From NCBI GenBank assembly GCA_963709425.1, contig CAVPWG010000002.1:186001-250000 (forward strand): DNA of 64,000 nucleotides, given 5' to 3'. Under the pieces are notes generated by a model. That model was not told where the DNA came from, searched no databases, and worked only from the letters and a program-made list of their open reading frames with translations. The translations under genes and the position numbers were made by a program. The DNA is from JAICJC01 sp963709425. GTDB lineage: Bacteria; Actinomycetota; Thermoleophilia; Gaiellales; JAICJC01. Every line of letters begins with the position of its first letter. Position 1 is the first letter of the stretch. This document shows positions 34,204 through 43,477 of the stretch, piece after piece.

Positions 34204-35907
34204 GTGGGCGTGGGCGGTCGAGCAGCATGTATGGCGGTCGTGGCCCTTGGCGTGCTGGCCGCGGCACCGGCCGCACTGGCGGGAAGCGCGGTGCGACTCT
34301 CGGCGGCGCCGCACACCTCCCACCCGTTCCAGCACGCCCTGGCTGCGAGCCGCACCTTCCAGATGGTCGGCGTCCGCTGGCAGGGTGCCGGGCGGGTACG
34401 TCTGCAGGCGATGAGCACGAGCGGCGCCTGGACGCGCTGGGTGGCGCTCTCGGAGGAGGCTCCCGTGTGGACCGGGCCGGCACGCCGCGTTCGCCTGCGC
34501 CGGCGGGGCGACGTCCGCCACCTCAGGGTCACGTACATCACGACCCCGCGCGTGGGGGCGCCGGCCGCGGGCACCGTGATCCCGGCGGTCGCCGTTCGGC
34601 CCGGCATCGTGACGCGCGCTGGATGGCACGCCGACGAGTCGATCCGCCGCGCGGCGCCGACCTACGCGCCGGAGCTCAAGATGGTGTTCGTGCACCACAC
34701 CGACACCGCCACGAGCGCGCCGTGCTCGGACTCGGCCCGGATCGTGCGCGGGATCTACGCCTACCACGTGCGCACGAACGGCTGGAACGACATCGGGTAC
34801 AACTTTCTCGTTGACAAGTGCGGCACGGTCTTCGAGGGCCGCTACGGCGGCATGTCGAAGCCCGTGATCGGGGCGCAGACGAAGGGGTTCAACACCGGCT
34901 CCGCGGGCATCGCCGTGATCGGGACGTACAGCTCCGCACGCCCCCGACCGGTTGCCGTTGCGGCGCTGGAGCGCCTGATCGCGTGGCGGCTCGACGTGGC
35001 CCACGTCGACCCCGCCTCGCGGGTCGAGATGGTGTCGTCGGGGAACCCGCGCTACCGGGCCGGGCGGCACGTCGTCATGAACGCGGTCTCCGGACACCGG
35101 GACGGCTTCCCGACGTCGTGCCCCGGTTCGGCGCTCTATGCGCTCTTGCCGCGCATCCGGGCGGCGGCGCGAAGCATCGGCCTGCCGAAGATCTGGTCAC
35201 CGACGCACACGCCGAACCTGCACCGGATCGCGCCCGACGCCGCGCTGCCCCTCGTGCTGCGGGCCAAGTTCTCCAGGCAAATGGCGTTCACGCTCACGAT
35301 CCGGGGCCCGGACGGCCGGGTCGTCGCGCGCCGACGGCACACGAACGGGCACATTCGCTGGACGTGGGGCGGCCGGGCCGCGGTGCTCCCGGGCGGGCTC
35401 TACCGATGGACGATCGCGGCCTCGGGGGCCCGCGGGTTCGAGGGCACGCTCGGCGTGCTGCCGCTGTGGGGGCTGCGCGCGCCGCCGGGCTCATTCTCGG
35501 TGTCGAAGGGGACGGTGACCAGGGGCGGGCTTGCGAGCCTGGAGCACCCCGATGGCTCGACGCTTGACATCGCCTCGTCCGCGGGCGACCCGCGGACGGA
35601 GCTTGTGACCGACTTCAGCCTGCCGACGACGCGGCCGGTCGCCCTTGCCGGCACCCGCGCGGGGGCGAGCGCCGCCACGACGGCGGGCGGGCCGGTCGAC
35701 ATCGCGCTCTGGGACTTCGGCTCGACCTCGTGGGTCGACATCGGCTCGTGCACGTCGACCCCCGGGAGGGCGTGCAAGGTCGAGCGCCCGGCCGCCGGTC
35801 ACGAGTTCGCGAGCTGGGACGGTTCGTCGTCCGCCCTGATGCGCGTGCGCTACACCTTCGCGGGCGGCGTTGCCGTCGACTCGGCCCATGCACTTCTCAG
35901 AGGCTGA
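34204..35907 (+). CDS. secreted N-acetylmuramoyl-L-alanine amidase (PGRP/amidase_2 type)
   Basis: 567 residues. Signal peptide CMAVVALGVLAAAPAALAGS (about 9-28). The amidase/PGRP domain spans about 135-320: RAGWHADESIRR, zinc His in MVFVHHTDTA, IRGIYAYHV-like segment, WNDIGYNFLVDKCGTVFEGR, and GHRDGFPTSCPG with the other zinc His and Cys. The remaining about 245 residues look like two or more beta domains that may bind cell wall. It cleaves the stem peptide from muramic acid in peptidoglycan outside the membrane. ATG 34231 is an alternative start. The 3' end overlaps birA by 11 bases. Confidence 0.88.
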   Translation: MGVGGRAACMAVVALGVLAAAPAALAGSAVRLSAAPHTSHPFQHALAASRTFQMVGVRWQGAGRVRLQAMSTSGAWTRWVALSEEAPVWTGPARRVRLRRRGDVRHLRVTYITTPRVGAPAAGTVIPAVAVRPGIVTRAGWHADESIRRAAPTYAPELKMVFVHHTDTATSAPCSDSARIVRGIYAYHVRTNGWNDIGYNFLVDKCGTVFEGRYGGMSKPVIGAQTKGFNTGSAGIAVIGTYSSARPRPVAVAALERLIAWRLDVAHVDPASRVEMVSSGNPRYRAGRHVVMNAVSGHRDGFPTSCPGSALYALLPRIRAAARSIGLPKIWSPTHTPNLHRIAPDAALPLVLRAKFSRQMAFTLTIRGPDGRVVARRRHTNGHIRWTWGGRAAVLPGGLYRWTIAASGARGFEGTLGVLPLWGLRAPPGSFSVSKGTVTRGGLASLEHPDGSTLDIASSAGDPRTELVTDFSLPTTRPVALAGTRAGASAATTAGGPVDIALWDFGSTSWVDIGSCTSTPGRACKVERPAAGHEFASWDGSSSALMRVRYTFAGGVAVDSAHALLRG

Positions 35908-36619
35908 CGCCGACCGTGACGACCTCCTCGGCGGTGTGCGCGACGCCGGCCACGAGGAGCCGGCCGGCCTCGTCGACACCCTCGCAGAGGCCCGCGGCTC
36001 CCCCGGCGAGGCTCACGCGACGCCCGCGCAGGTCGTCGCGCTCGAGGCCCGAGAAGCCGTTGCGCTCGAACGCCCGGTAGCCGGTCTCGATCGCCTCGAG
36101 GACATCTGCCAGGAGGGCGGCCCGGTCGATCGGCCCGCCGTTCAGAAGGCGGAGCGAGGTGGGCGCGACGCGGGCATCGGCAGGCAGATCGCCCGCCTCA
36201 TGGTTCGCGTTCACGCCGACCCCGACGACCACCTGGCCGTCGCGCACCTCGGCGAGGATGCCCGCGAGCTTTCGCCCGTCGACGACCACGTCGTTCGGCC
36301 ACCGCACGAGGGCCTGCGGCCACGCCGCGCCGGCCACGGCCTCGGCGACCACGAGTGTCAGGGGCGGCAGCCGCTCCGGCGGAGTCCTCGGGTGAAGCGA
36401 CAGCGAGAAGAGCAGGCCCGCTCCGGGCGGGCTCTTCCACTCCCGGCCCCGGCGGCCCCGCCCGGCGGTTTGCTCCTCGCAGGCCGCGACGCCGCCCTCC
36501 GGCAGGCCGCGGGCCAGCTCCTGAGTGGACCGGCACGTCTCCTGCCAGACATACGGGCGGCCGAACGCGCCCCGCATGAGGGGCCGCACGACCTCGGGAC
36601 GCAGCGTGCCCTCCCCCAT
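35897..36619 (-). CDS. birA: biotin--[acetyl-CoA-carboxylase] ligase
   Basis: 240 residues, no N-terminal HTH, so a monofunctional ligase. Motifs: ETCRSTQELARGL, the biotinyl-AMP loop AGRGRRGREWKSPPGAGLLF, RWPNDVVVDGRKLAGILAE and GVGVNANHE, with a small C-terminal SH3-like domain (ERDDLRGRRVSLAGG). It attaches biotin to the carrier protein of acetyl-CoA carboxylase. It is encoded divergently from the fatty-acid operon that includes accD and accA, which fits its job. Its 3' end overlaps the convergent amidase gene. Confidence 0.93.
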   Translation of the reverse strand: MGEGTLRPEVVRPLMRGAFGRPYVWQETCRSTQELARGLPEGGVAACEEQTAGRGRRGREWKSPPGAGLLFSLSLHPRTPPERLPPLTLVVAEAVAGAAWPQALVRWPNDVVVDGRKLAGILAEVRDGQVVVGVGVNANHEAGDLPADARVAPTSLRLLNGGPIDRAALLADVLEAIETGYRAFERNGFSGLERDDLRGRRVSLAGGAAGLCEGVDEAGRLLVAGVAHTAEEVVTVGVSL

Positions 36620-36639
36620 GCAACTAGGATATCCGCTGC

Positions 36640-37266
36640 ATGTTCCCGCAACCCAAACGGGCGGAGGCGCGTCTAGTCCTCCGAGATCGGGTACGTGACC
36701 AGCCGGCGTACGCAGGCCTGTCGGATCTGGTGCTTGCGGTCCGAGCCAAGGACGGCGACGGTCGCGCGCTGGAGACGCTGGTCGAGCGCCACGCGCAAGG
36801 CGTGCGGCGGCTGGCCGGGTACCTGCTCTCGGATCCGCAGGACGCCGAGGACGCCGCCCAGGAGGCGCTCGCCAAGCTTTGCACCCGCATCGGCCAGTTT
36901 CGGGGGGAGGCCCGGTTCCAGACGTGGCTCTACAGCCTCGTGTCGAACACCTGCCGCGACATGGGCGAGCGGCAGCGCCGACGGCGCCACCAGCCCCTGG
37001 ACCAGGCCACGGAGTTCGCGAGCGACGAGGCCCCTCAGGAGGCGGCGGAGTGGCGCGACCAGCGCCGGCATCTGGCGGAGTGCATGCGGGCGCTGAGCGA
37101 CGATCAGCGCCGCGTGATGGTGCTCAAGGACGTGCTCCAGCTCTCTTACGAGGAGATCGCGGCCGAGATGGGGATGCCGGTGGGCACGGTGAAGTGCCAC
37201 GCCCACCGTGGGCGGGCCCGTATGCGGCGGGTGATGGAGCCCGGGGCCCGCGCGGCCTCAGGGTGA
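36640..37266 (+). CDS. ECF-type RNA polymerase sigma factor heading the fatty-acid operon
   Basis: 208 residues. Region 2 runs from RALETLVERHAQGVRRLAGY through DAEDAAQEALAKL and WLYSLVSNTCRDMGERQRR; region 4 is MRALSDDQRRVMVLKDVLQL, then YEEIAAEMGMPVGTVKC. The N-terminus (about 1-30) is unusual and Arg-rich. No anti-sigma gene is adjacent. The stop overlaps the fabZ GTG, so the sigma factor is made from the same message as fatty-acid enzymes. It may control the operon or respond to membrane state, but this is inference. Start chosen at ATG 36640, 21 bases from the divergent birA start. Confidence 0.88.
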   Translation: MFPQPKRAEARLVLRDRVRDQPAYAGLSDLVLAVRAKDGDGRALETLVERHAQGVRRLAGYLLSDPQDAEDAAQEALAKLCTRIGQFRGEARFQTWLYSLVSNTCRDMGERQRRRRHQPLDQATEFASDEAPQEAAEWRDQRRHLAECMRALSDDQRRVMVLKDVLQLSYEEIAAEMGMPVGTVKCHAHRGRARMRRVMEPGARAASG

Positions 37267-37721
37267 TCGCCGGGGCGGCGCTGCCGCTCGGGCGCGACGC
37301 GATCTGCGACATCATCCCGCACCGCGAGCCGTTTCTGCTCGTCGACGAGATCGCCGAGCTCGAGGCCGGCGTGCGCGCCGCGGGCCGCTATCTCGTGAAG
37401 GACGACGCCTGGTACCTCGCCGGGCACTTCCCCGGAAACCCGATCATGCCGGGGGTGCTCCAGGTCGAGGCGCTCGCACAGGTGGGCGCCATCTGCGGTC
37501 TCGCCCATCCCGACTTCGCCGGCCGGCTCGTGCTCTTCGCAGGCATCGACGACGTGCGCTTCAAGCGGATCGTCCGCCCGGGCGACACGCTCGACCTGCG
37601 GTGTGAGATCTCGCGCCTGCGCGGGCCGATCGGCCGGGCCGATGCCGAGGCGACGGTCGCAGGCGAGCTCGCCTGCCGCGGGACGCTCACCTTCGCGCTC
37701 GTCGAGGGGGAACTGCCGTGA
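37263..37721 (+). CDS. fabZ: 3-hydroxyacyl-ACP dehydratase FabZ
   Basis: 152 residues of hot-dog fold. The active-site His55 lies in YLAGHFPGNPIMPGVLQVEA, with the catalytic Glu69 in the same stretch. The N-terminal IIPHREPFLLVDEIAELEAG is equally typical. It removes water from 3-hydroxyacyl-ACP in the elongation cycle. GTG start overlaps the sigma gene stop; its own stop overlaps fabH (GTGA). Confidence 0.93.
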   Translation: MIAGAALPLGRDAICDIIPHREPFLLVDEIAELEAGVRAAGRYLVKDDAWYLAGHFPGNPIMPGVLQVEALAQVGAICGLAHPDFAGRLVLFAGIDDVRFKRIVRPGDTLDLRCEISRLRGPIGRADAEATVAGELACRGTLTFALVEGELP

Positions 37722-38719
37722 TCGCGAGCTGCCAGAGGGGCGTCGAGGTGGTCGGCGTCGGCGCGCACATGCCCGATCGGGTGATGACGAACGACGAGAT
37801 CGCGACGTTCCTCGAGACCTCCGACCAGTGGATCGCTTCTCGCACCGGCATCCGCCAGCGCCGGATCGCGGCCGACGGCGAGTCGTCGGCGAGCCTCGGC
37901 GCCGAGGCGGCCGTGCGCGCGCTCGACAGTGCCGGGATGTCCGGGACCGACCTCGACCTGATCGTGACCGCCACCGCCAGCCCGGACTACTACTTCCCGG
38001 CGACCGCGACGCTGATCGGCGAGCGGATCGGGGCACGCGGGGTGGCGGGCTACGACCTGTCGGCGGCCTGCACCGGGTTCATCTACGCCCTGGCCCAGGC
38101 CTACGGCCAGCTCAGCGCGGGCCTGGCCGACACCGTGCTCGTGGTCGGCACCGAGGTCTTCTCGCGCCTGCTCGACTGGGGCGACCGCTCGACGTGCGTC
38201 CTCTTCGGCGACGGCGCGGGCGCCGTGGTGCTCGCCCGGAACGGCTCGACGACGGGCATCCTGGGGTTCGAGCTGGGCTCCGACGGGTCGGGTGCCGAGC
38301 TGCTCGAGGTCGCTGCGGCCGGTCACAGCACCGAGCCGGCGGCGACGCCGTACGTGCGCATGGACGGCGCGCAGGTGTACAAGTTCGCGACGACGGTCTC
38401 GGTCGACTCGGCAACGCGCGCGCTCACGGCGGCCGGGCTGACGGTCGCGGACGTCGACGTGTTCGTCCCCCACCAGGCGAACCGGCGCATCATCGACCAC
38501 GCCGCGCGGCGGCTGGGCCTGTCAGAGGACCGGGTCGTCTCGAACGTCGACAGATACGGGAACACGTCGGCCGCCTCCATCCCGATCTGCCTCGAGGAGG
38601 CGCACCGGTCGGGCCGGATCAAGGCGGGCGACATCGTCCTCATGACGGGCTTCGGCGGCGGCCTGTCGTGGGGCTCGTGCGTGATGGAATGGACACTCCC
38701 TCAGAAGGAGACGAGATGA
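37718..38719 (+). CDS. fabH: 3-oxoacyl-ACP synthase III FabH
   Basis: 333 residues, thiolase fold. The catalytic triad is Cys118 (DLSAACTGFIYAL), His in FVPHQANRRIIDHAA and Asn in RYGNTSAASIPI. N-terminal TSDQWIASRTGIRQRRIA is the FabH signature. It starts fatty-acid synthesis by condensing an acyl-CoA primer with malonyl-ACP; actinobacterial enzymes often accept branched primers. Translationally coupled to fabZ (GTGA) and fabD (ATGA). Confidence 0.96.
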   Translation: MIASCQRGVEVVGVGAHMPDRVMTNDEIATFLETSDQWIASRTGIRQRRIAADGESSASLGAEAAVRALDSAGMSGTDLDLIVTATASPDYYFPATATLIGERIGARGVAGYDLSAACTGFIYALAQAYGQLSAGLADTVLVVGTEVFSRLLDWGDRSTCVLFGDGAGAVVLARNGSTTGILGFELGSDGSGAELLEVAAAGHSTEPAATPYVRMDGAQVYKFATTVSVDSATRALTAAGLTVADVDVFVPHQANRRIIDHAARRLGLSEDRVVSNVDRYGNTSAASIPICLEEAHRSGRIKAGDIVLMTGFGGGLSWGSCVMEWTLPQKETR

Positions 38720-39636
38720 ACAAGGTCGCGTTCTGCTTCCCGGGACAGGGCAGCCAGCGCGTCGGCATGGGCCGGGAGATGGCCAGGGCGTTCCCCGAGG
38801 CCAGGGCGGTGTTCGACGAGGCGTCGGCCGAGGTCGACTTCGATCTGCGCAAGGTGTGCTTCGACGGCCCGATCGAGCGGCTCTCCGAGACGGACATCAC
38901 CCAGCCGGCGCTCGTCACGGCGTCGCTCGCCGCGCTCCGTGCGGTGCAGGCCAGGCTGAACGTGAAGCCGGATGTCGTGATCGGACACAGCGTCGGGGAA
39001 TATGCCGCGATCGCGGCCGCTGACTCTGTCGACGTCGGGCTCGTGACGAGGCTGGTGCGGGAGCGCGGCCTGGCCATGGCGGCGTCGCGCGCCAAGGGCG
39101 CCATGGCCGCGGTGCTGGGCCTGGCCGACGAGGAGGTCGAGCGCCTGTGTGCCGAGACCGGCGATGTGTGGCCCGCAAACTACAACTGCCCGGGCCAGCT
39201 CGTGATCTCGGGCCGCGAGCGCGGCGTGGCCGCCGTCGGCGAGAAGGCCCGCGAGCTGGGAGCGAAGGTCGTCCGGCTGCGGGTCTCGGGGGCGTTTCAC
39301 AGCCCGCTTGTGGAGGACGCGGCCCAGCGCCTCGAGCCGGTTGTTCGCGCCGCCCACTTCGGCGAGCTGAAGACGCGGCTCATGTCCACCGTGTCGAGCA
39401 AGCTCGAGACCGTGGATCGCATCCCGGGCCTCCTCGTCGAGCAGGTGACGGCGCCCGTGCGGTTCACGCAGGCGGTGCAGGGCCTGCTCTCGGACGGCGT
39501 CCGGACGTTCGTCGAGATCGGGCCGGGCGGTGTGCTGGGCGGGCTCGTGAAGCGGATCGACCGCTCGGTCACGGCGGTCTCGATCGGAACGCCCGAGGAG
39601 CTCTCGGCGGCGGAGGCGAGCCTTGCCGGATCGTGA
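38716..39636 (+). CDS. fabD: malonyl-CoA:ACP transacylase FabD
   Basis: 306 residues. FCFPGQGSQRVGMGREMA opens the protein; the nucleophile Ser is in VIGHSVGEYAAI and the partner His in VSGAFHSPLVEDAA. The Gln of PGQGSQ forms the oxyanion hole. It moves malonyl groups from CoA to acyl carrier protein. ATG overlaps the fabH stop, and the 3' end overlaps fabG by 14 bases. Confidence 0.95.
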   Translation: MNKVAFCFPGQGSQRVGMGREMARAFPEARAVFDEASAEVDFDLRKVCFDGPIERLSETDITQPALVTASLAALRAVQARLNVKPDVVIGHSVGEYAAIAAADSVDVGLVTRLVRERGLAMAASRAKGAMAAVLGLADEEVERLCAETGDVWPANYNCPGQLVISGRERGVAAVGEKARELGAKVVRLRVSGAFHSPLVEDAAQRLEPVVRAAHFGELKTRLMSTVSSKLETVDRIPGLLVEQVTAPVRFTQAVQGLLSDGVRTFVEIGPGGVLGGLVKRIDRSVTAVSIGTPEELSAAEASLAGS

Positions 39637-40366
39637 GCTCGAGGGGCTGGTGGCGTTGGTCACCGGCGGCTCGCGCGGCATCGGCGCCGCGGTCTGCGCC
39701 GAGCTGGCCCGCGCCGGGGCGGAGGTCGTCGTCAACTACACGGCGAACGCCGACGCGGCCGAGGGCGTGAGAGCGTCGATCGGAGAGAGCGCCCACGCCG
39801 TCTGCGGCGACGTGTCGACGATGGAGGGCGCGACCGGCCTCGTCGAGCAGGTCGAGTCGGAGGTCGGCCCGATCGCCATCCTGGTGAACAACGCCGGGAT
39901 CACCCGCGACAACCTCATCATGAAGCTCGCCGAGGAGGACTGGCGCAGCGTGATCGACACGAACCTGAGCGGCGCATTCTTCACCTGTCGCGCCGTGGCC
40001 CGGCCAATGCTGAAGCGCCGCGTCGGCACGATCGTGAACATGTCGTCGGTCGTGGGTGTCCACGGAAACGCTGGGCAGACGAACTACGCGGCGTCGAAGG
40101 CCGGCCTGATCGGCCTCACCAAGTCGCTCGCCAAGGAGCTCGGCGGCCGCGGCATCCGCGTGAACGCGGTCGCGCCCGGGTATATCTCGACGGAGCTCAC
40201 CGATGCACTGCCGGAGCCGGCCCGCGAGGCGATCCTGAAGTCGACGCCGCTCGGGCGGCTGGGGACGACGGACGACGTGGCCCGGGCCGTGCGGTTCCTC
40301 GTCTCGGACTCCGCGGCGTTCGTGACGGGCCATGTACTTGCGGTCGACGGAGGGTTGGGCACATGA
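39623..40366 (+). CDS. fabG: 3-oxoacyl-ACP reductase FabG
   Basis: 247 residues from TTG 39623 (inside the end of fabD). SDR features: NADPH loop VTGGSRGIGAAV, LVNNAGITRDN, the catalytic Ser in NMSSVVGVHGN, and Tyr and Lys in YAASKAGLIGL. It reduces 3-oxoacyl-ACP in the elongation cycle. The stop overlaps the fabF ATG. Notably no acyl carrier protein gene lies between fabG and fabF, where it is often found. Confidence 0.94.
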   Translation: MPDRELEGLVALVTGGSRGIGAAVCAELARAGAEVVVNYTANADAAEGVRASIGESAHAVCGDVSTMEGATGLVEQVESEVGPIAILVNNAGITRDNLIMKLAEEDWRSVIDTNLSGAFFTCRAVARPMLKRRVGTIVNMSSVVGVHGNAGQTNYAASKAGLIGLTKSLAKELGGRGIRVNAVAPGYISTELTDALPEPAREAILKSTPLGRLGTTDDVARAVRFLVSDSAAFVTGHVLAVDGGLGT

Positions 40367-41628
40367 GCACTGCGAACGGACGCCGCCGGGTGGTCATCAC
40401 CGGATTGGGTGCGGTGACCCCGTGCGGCAACACGATGGACGAGACCTGGGGGGGCATCCGCTCCGGGCAGTCGGGTGTCTCCCGCGTCGACGAGTTCGCG
40501 GTGCCGGAGGGCACGCCGAACATCGCCGGCCAGGTGAAGAACTTCGACCCGCTCGAGTACATGGACCGGAAGTCGGTCAGGAAGACCGACCGCTTCGCTC
40601 AGCTCGCCGTCGCGGCCGCCGCCCAGGCCGTCGCCGACGCCGACCTCGACATCGCCGCCGACGCGGCCCGGATCGGCTGCTCGATCGGCACGGGGATCGG
40701 CGGCCTGCGGACGCAGGAGTTGGCGTACGCGAAGCTGTTCGACGCCGGCCCCGACCGGCTGAACCCCTTCTGGGTCACGGCGCTCATCTCGAACATGGGC
40801 GCGGCCGAGACATCGATGGCGCTCGGCACCCGCGGCCCGCTGACCACCGAGACGACGGCGTGCGCGGCGTCTGGGATGTCGCTCGGGAACGCGACGATGT
40901 ACATCCGGGCCGGGATGGCAGACGCGATGCTGGCCGGCGGCGTGGAGTCGCCGATCACGCTGCTCGCCCTGGGCGGGTTCGGGACGATGCGCGCCCTCTC
41001 GCGCCGCCTCGACGACCCCGAGGGCGCGAGCCGGCCGTTCGACCTGGGCCGCGACGGGTTCATCCTCTCGGAGGGCTCGACGGTGCTGGTGCTCGAGGAG
41101 CTCGAACGGGCCAGGAGGCGCGATGCGCGGATCTATGCGGAGGTGCTCGGCTACGGGATGTCGTCCGACTCTCACCACGTGACCGAGCCCGACCCGGTCG
41201 GCACGAACCCGGCCCGGGCGATCACGATGGCGATGGACGACGCGGGCGTGACCCCCGACGACGTCGGCTACGTGAACGCGCACGGCACCTCGACGCCCGC
41301 GGGCGACTCCGCGGAGACGCGCGCGCTCAAGATCGCGCTCGGCGAGGAGCGCGCCCGGGTCATCCCGATCTCGTCGACGAAGAGCGAGACGGGGCACCTG
41401 CTCGGCGCGACCGGCGCGGTCGAGGCCGCCGTGACCGTCCTTGCGATGCGCGACGGGTTCCTGCCGCCGACGATCAACCTGACCGACCCCGACCCCGACT
41501 GCGACCTCGATTACATTCCGAACACGGGCCGTGAGGCCGACGTGCGCGTCGCCATCTCGAACTCGTTCGGGTTCGGCGGCCACAACGCGGTGCTCGTGCT
41601 GGGCCGCTGGGACCAGGATTCGGACTGA
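40363..41628 (+). CDS. fabF: 3-oxoacyl-ACP synthase II FabF
   Basis: 421 residues. The catalytic Cys lies in TTETTACAASGMSLGNA, the two His in VNAHGTSTPAGDSAET and KSETGHLLGATGAVEA. N-terminal RRVVITGLGAVTPCGN and C-terminal NSFGFGGHNAVLVLG are diagnostic. It condenses malonyl-ACP with the growing acyl chain. It follows fabG directly by ATGA overlap and shares one base with the accD start. Confidence 0.95.
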   Translation: MSTANGRRRVVITGLGAVTPCGNTMDETWGGIRSGQSGVSRVDEFAVPEGTPNIAGQVKNFDPLEYMDRKSVRKTDRFAQLAVAAAAQAVADADLDIAADAARIGCSIGTGIGGLRTQELAYAKLFDAGPDRLNPFWVTALISNMGAAETSMALGTRGPLTTETTACAASGMSLGNATMYIRAGMADAMLAGGVESPITLLALGGFGTMRALSRRLDDPEGASRPFDLGRDGFILSEGSTVLVLEELERARRRDARIYAEVLGYGMSSDSHHVTEPDPVGTNPARAITMAMDDAGVTPDDVGYVNAHGTSTPAGDSAETRALKIALGEERARVIPISSTKSETGHLLGATGAVEAAVTVLAMRDGFLPPTINLTDPDPDCDLDYIPNTGREADVRVAISNSFGFGGHNAVLVLGRWDQDSD

Positions 41629-42605
41629 TGGCCGAGAACATCAGCGTCGATGTCAGCAGGTCGGACGGGGTCGGGCCACCCGAGCCCGCGCCGCGGACCC
41701 GCAACACCTGCCCCGCCTGCAACTCGCACTACCGCGAGGACGAGATGGTCGCGAACCTGCGGGTGTGCACGAACTGCGGTCACCACTTCCCGATGTCGGC
41801 GCGGGAGCGGATCGTGCAGCTCGCCGACGAGGGCACCTTCACCGAGCTCGCCCGCGGCCTCCACTCGGACGATCCTCTCGAGTTCGTCGACTCGAAGTCC
41901 TATCCGGAGCGGCTGCGCGCGGCCGAGCGCTCGACCGGCCTGCGGGACGCGGCAATCGTCGGATCCTGCGCCATCGGCGGCACCGCAACGGCGCTGGTGG
42001 TCATGGACTTCTCGTTCCTCGGCGGCAGCATGGGATCGGTGGTGGGGGAGAAGTTCGCCCGGGCCGCGGACCTGGCGGTCGAGCGCGGCGTGCCGCTCGT
42101 CGCGGTCTCGGCCTCGGGCGGCGCGCGCATGCAGGAGGGCGTCCTCGCGCTCATGCAGATGGGAAAGACGGTCGCCTCGGTGGATGAGCTTCGCGAGTCG
42201 GGACGGCCCTTCGTGTCGGTGCTCGTCCACCCGACCACCGGCGGCGTTGCGGCCAGCTTCGCCGCGCTCGGTGACGTGATCATCGCCGAGCCCGGGGCGC
42301 TGCTCTCGTTCTCCGGGCCGCGGGTCGTGAAGCAGACAACCGGCGAGAGCCTCCCCGAGGACTTCGGCCTGGCCGAGTCCAACTTCCGCCACGGCCACGT
42401 CGACATCATCGTCCCACGGCCCGAGCTCCGCGACGCGGTGGCCCGGTCGCTGGCCCTGCTGACGGGCGGCCAGCCGTACCGGCCGCCGGTGCTGGTCGGC
42501 GATCTCGACCCGGTCGGCGCCCTGGGTCGCGCGGTGTCGGGGATGCGCCGGCGGATCTCCGACCTGAACCCGTTCCGAAACGGAATGCCCGATGGCGACG
42601 ACTGA
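41628..42605 (+). CDS. accD: acetyl-CoA carboxylase carboxyltransferase subunit beta
   Basis: 325 residues. An N-terminal four-Cys zinc finger uses Cys28 and Cys31 (NTCPACN), Cys47 and Cys50 (VCTNCGHH). The crotonase-fold carboxyltransferase core follows, with MDFSFLGGSMGSVVGEKFAR and VSASGGARMQEGVLALMQM. With AccA it transfers CO2 from biotin to acetyl-CoA to make malonyl-CoA. Separate alpha and beta subunits are less usual in actinobacteria, which often use fused AccD-type subunits. It overlaps accA by 14 bases. Confidence 0.95.
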   Translation: MAENISVDVSRSDGVGPPEPAPRTRNTCPACNSHYREDEMVANLRVCTNCGHHFPMSARERIVQLADEGTFTELARGLHSDDPLEFVDSKSYPERLRAAERSTGLRDAAIVGSCAIGGTATALVVMDFSFLGGSMGSVVGEKFARAADLAVERGVPLVAVSASGGARMQEGVLALMQMGKTVASVDELRESGRPFVSVLVHPTTGGVAASFAALGDVIIAEPGALLSFSGPRVVKQTTGESLPEDFGLAESNFRHGHVDIIVPRPELRDAVARSLALLTGGQPYRPPVLVGDLDPVGALGRAVSGMRRRISDLNPFRNGMPDGDD

Positions 42606-43431
42606 GCGTTTCAGGCTCCTGCGACGCCGCGGCGAGGGCGACGCCTGGCACGCCGTCCAGCTCGCCCGCCACCAGGACCGCCCGTACACGCTCGACTACC
42701 TCGCACGGATGTGCGACGACTTCCTCGAGCTCCACGGCGACCGGGCGGAGGGCGACGACGCGGCCGTGGTGGCGGGCATCGGCTCGTTCCGCGGCCAGAC
42801 GGTGGCCTTCGTGGGCCAGCAGAAGGGCCGCGACCTGAAGCAGCGCACCCACCGGAACTTCGGCATGCCGAGCCCGGAGGGCTACCGCAAGGCGATGCGG
42901 GTGTTCGCGATCGCGGCCCGCCTGCGCTTCCCGGTCGTCACGCTGATCGACACGCCGGGGGCGGCGCCGGGCGTGGGTGCCGAGCAGCGCGGCCAGTCTG
43001 GCGCGATCGCACGGTCGCAGCTCACATTGATGGGCCTGCGCGTACCGGTTGTGGCGTGCGTCATCGGCGAGGGGTCGTCGGGCGGGGCGCTCGCCTTTGG
43101 CATCGCCGACCGCGTCCTCATGCAGCAGAACGCCATTTACACCGTCATCTCCCCGGAGGGCTGCGCCGCGATCCTGTGGAAGGATGCGGGCGAGGCGCGG
43201 CGGGCGGCGGCGGCGCTGCGGCCGACCGCCGACGCGTGCCTGGCGCTCGGCGTGGTCGATGCGATCGTGTCCGAGCCGTCGGGCGGCGCTCACCGCGACC
43301 ACGCCAAGTCCGCGGAGCTCCTCGCCGATGCGATCCAGGTCGAGCTCGACGTCCTGAGCTCGATCCCGGCGCAGCAGCGCCGGGCAGCGCGGCGGGCGAA
43401 GTTCCGCGACATGGGCGCGTACGTCGAATAG
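42592..43431 (+). CDS. accA: acetyl-CoA carboxylase carboxyltransferase subunit alpha
   Basis: 279 residues. Family segments: LARHQDRPYTLDYLARMCDD, the malonyl-CoA-pocket region VTLIDTPGAAPGVGAEQRGQ, IGEGSSGGALAFGIADRVLM and YTVISPEGCAAILWKDA. The N-terminal coiled-coil part is short compared with E. coli AccA. It pairs with AccD; the biotin carboxylase and carrier subunits are not in this window. Last gene of the fatty-acid operon, 46 bases before the Cax genes. Confidence 0.95.
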   Translation: MATTERFRLLRRRGEGDAWHAVQLARHQDRPYTLDYLARMCDDFLELHGDRAEGDDAAVVAGIGSFRGQTVAFVGQQKGRDLKQRTHRNFGMPSPEGYRKAMRVFAIAARLRFPVVTLIDTPGAAPGVGAEQRGQSGAIARSQLTLMGLRVPVVACVIGEGSSGGALAFGIADRVLMQQNAIYTVISPEGCAAILWKDAGEARRAAAALRPTADACLALGVVDAIVSEPSGGAHRDHAKSAELLADAIQVELDVLSSIPAQQRRAARRAKFRDMGAYVE

Positions 43432-43477
43432 ACCCGGGCCCACGGCCCCCGAGGCGCTCCCGGTAGGCTCCCGATCC

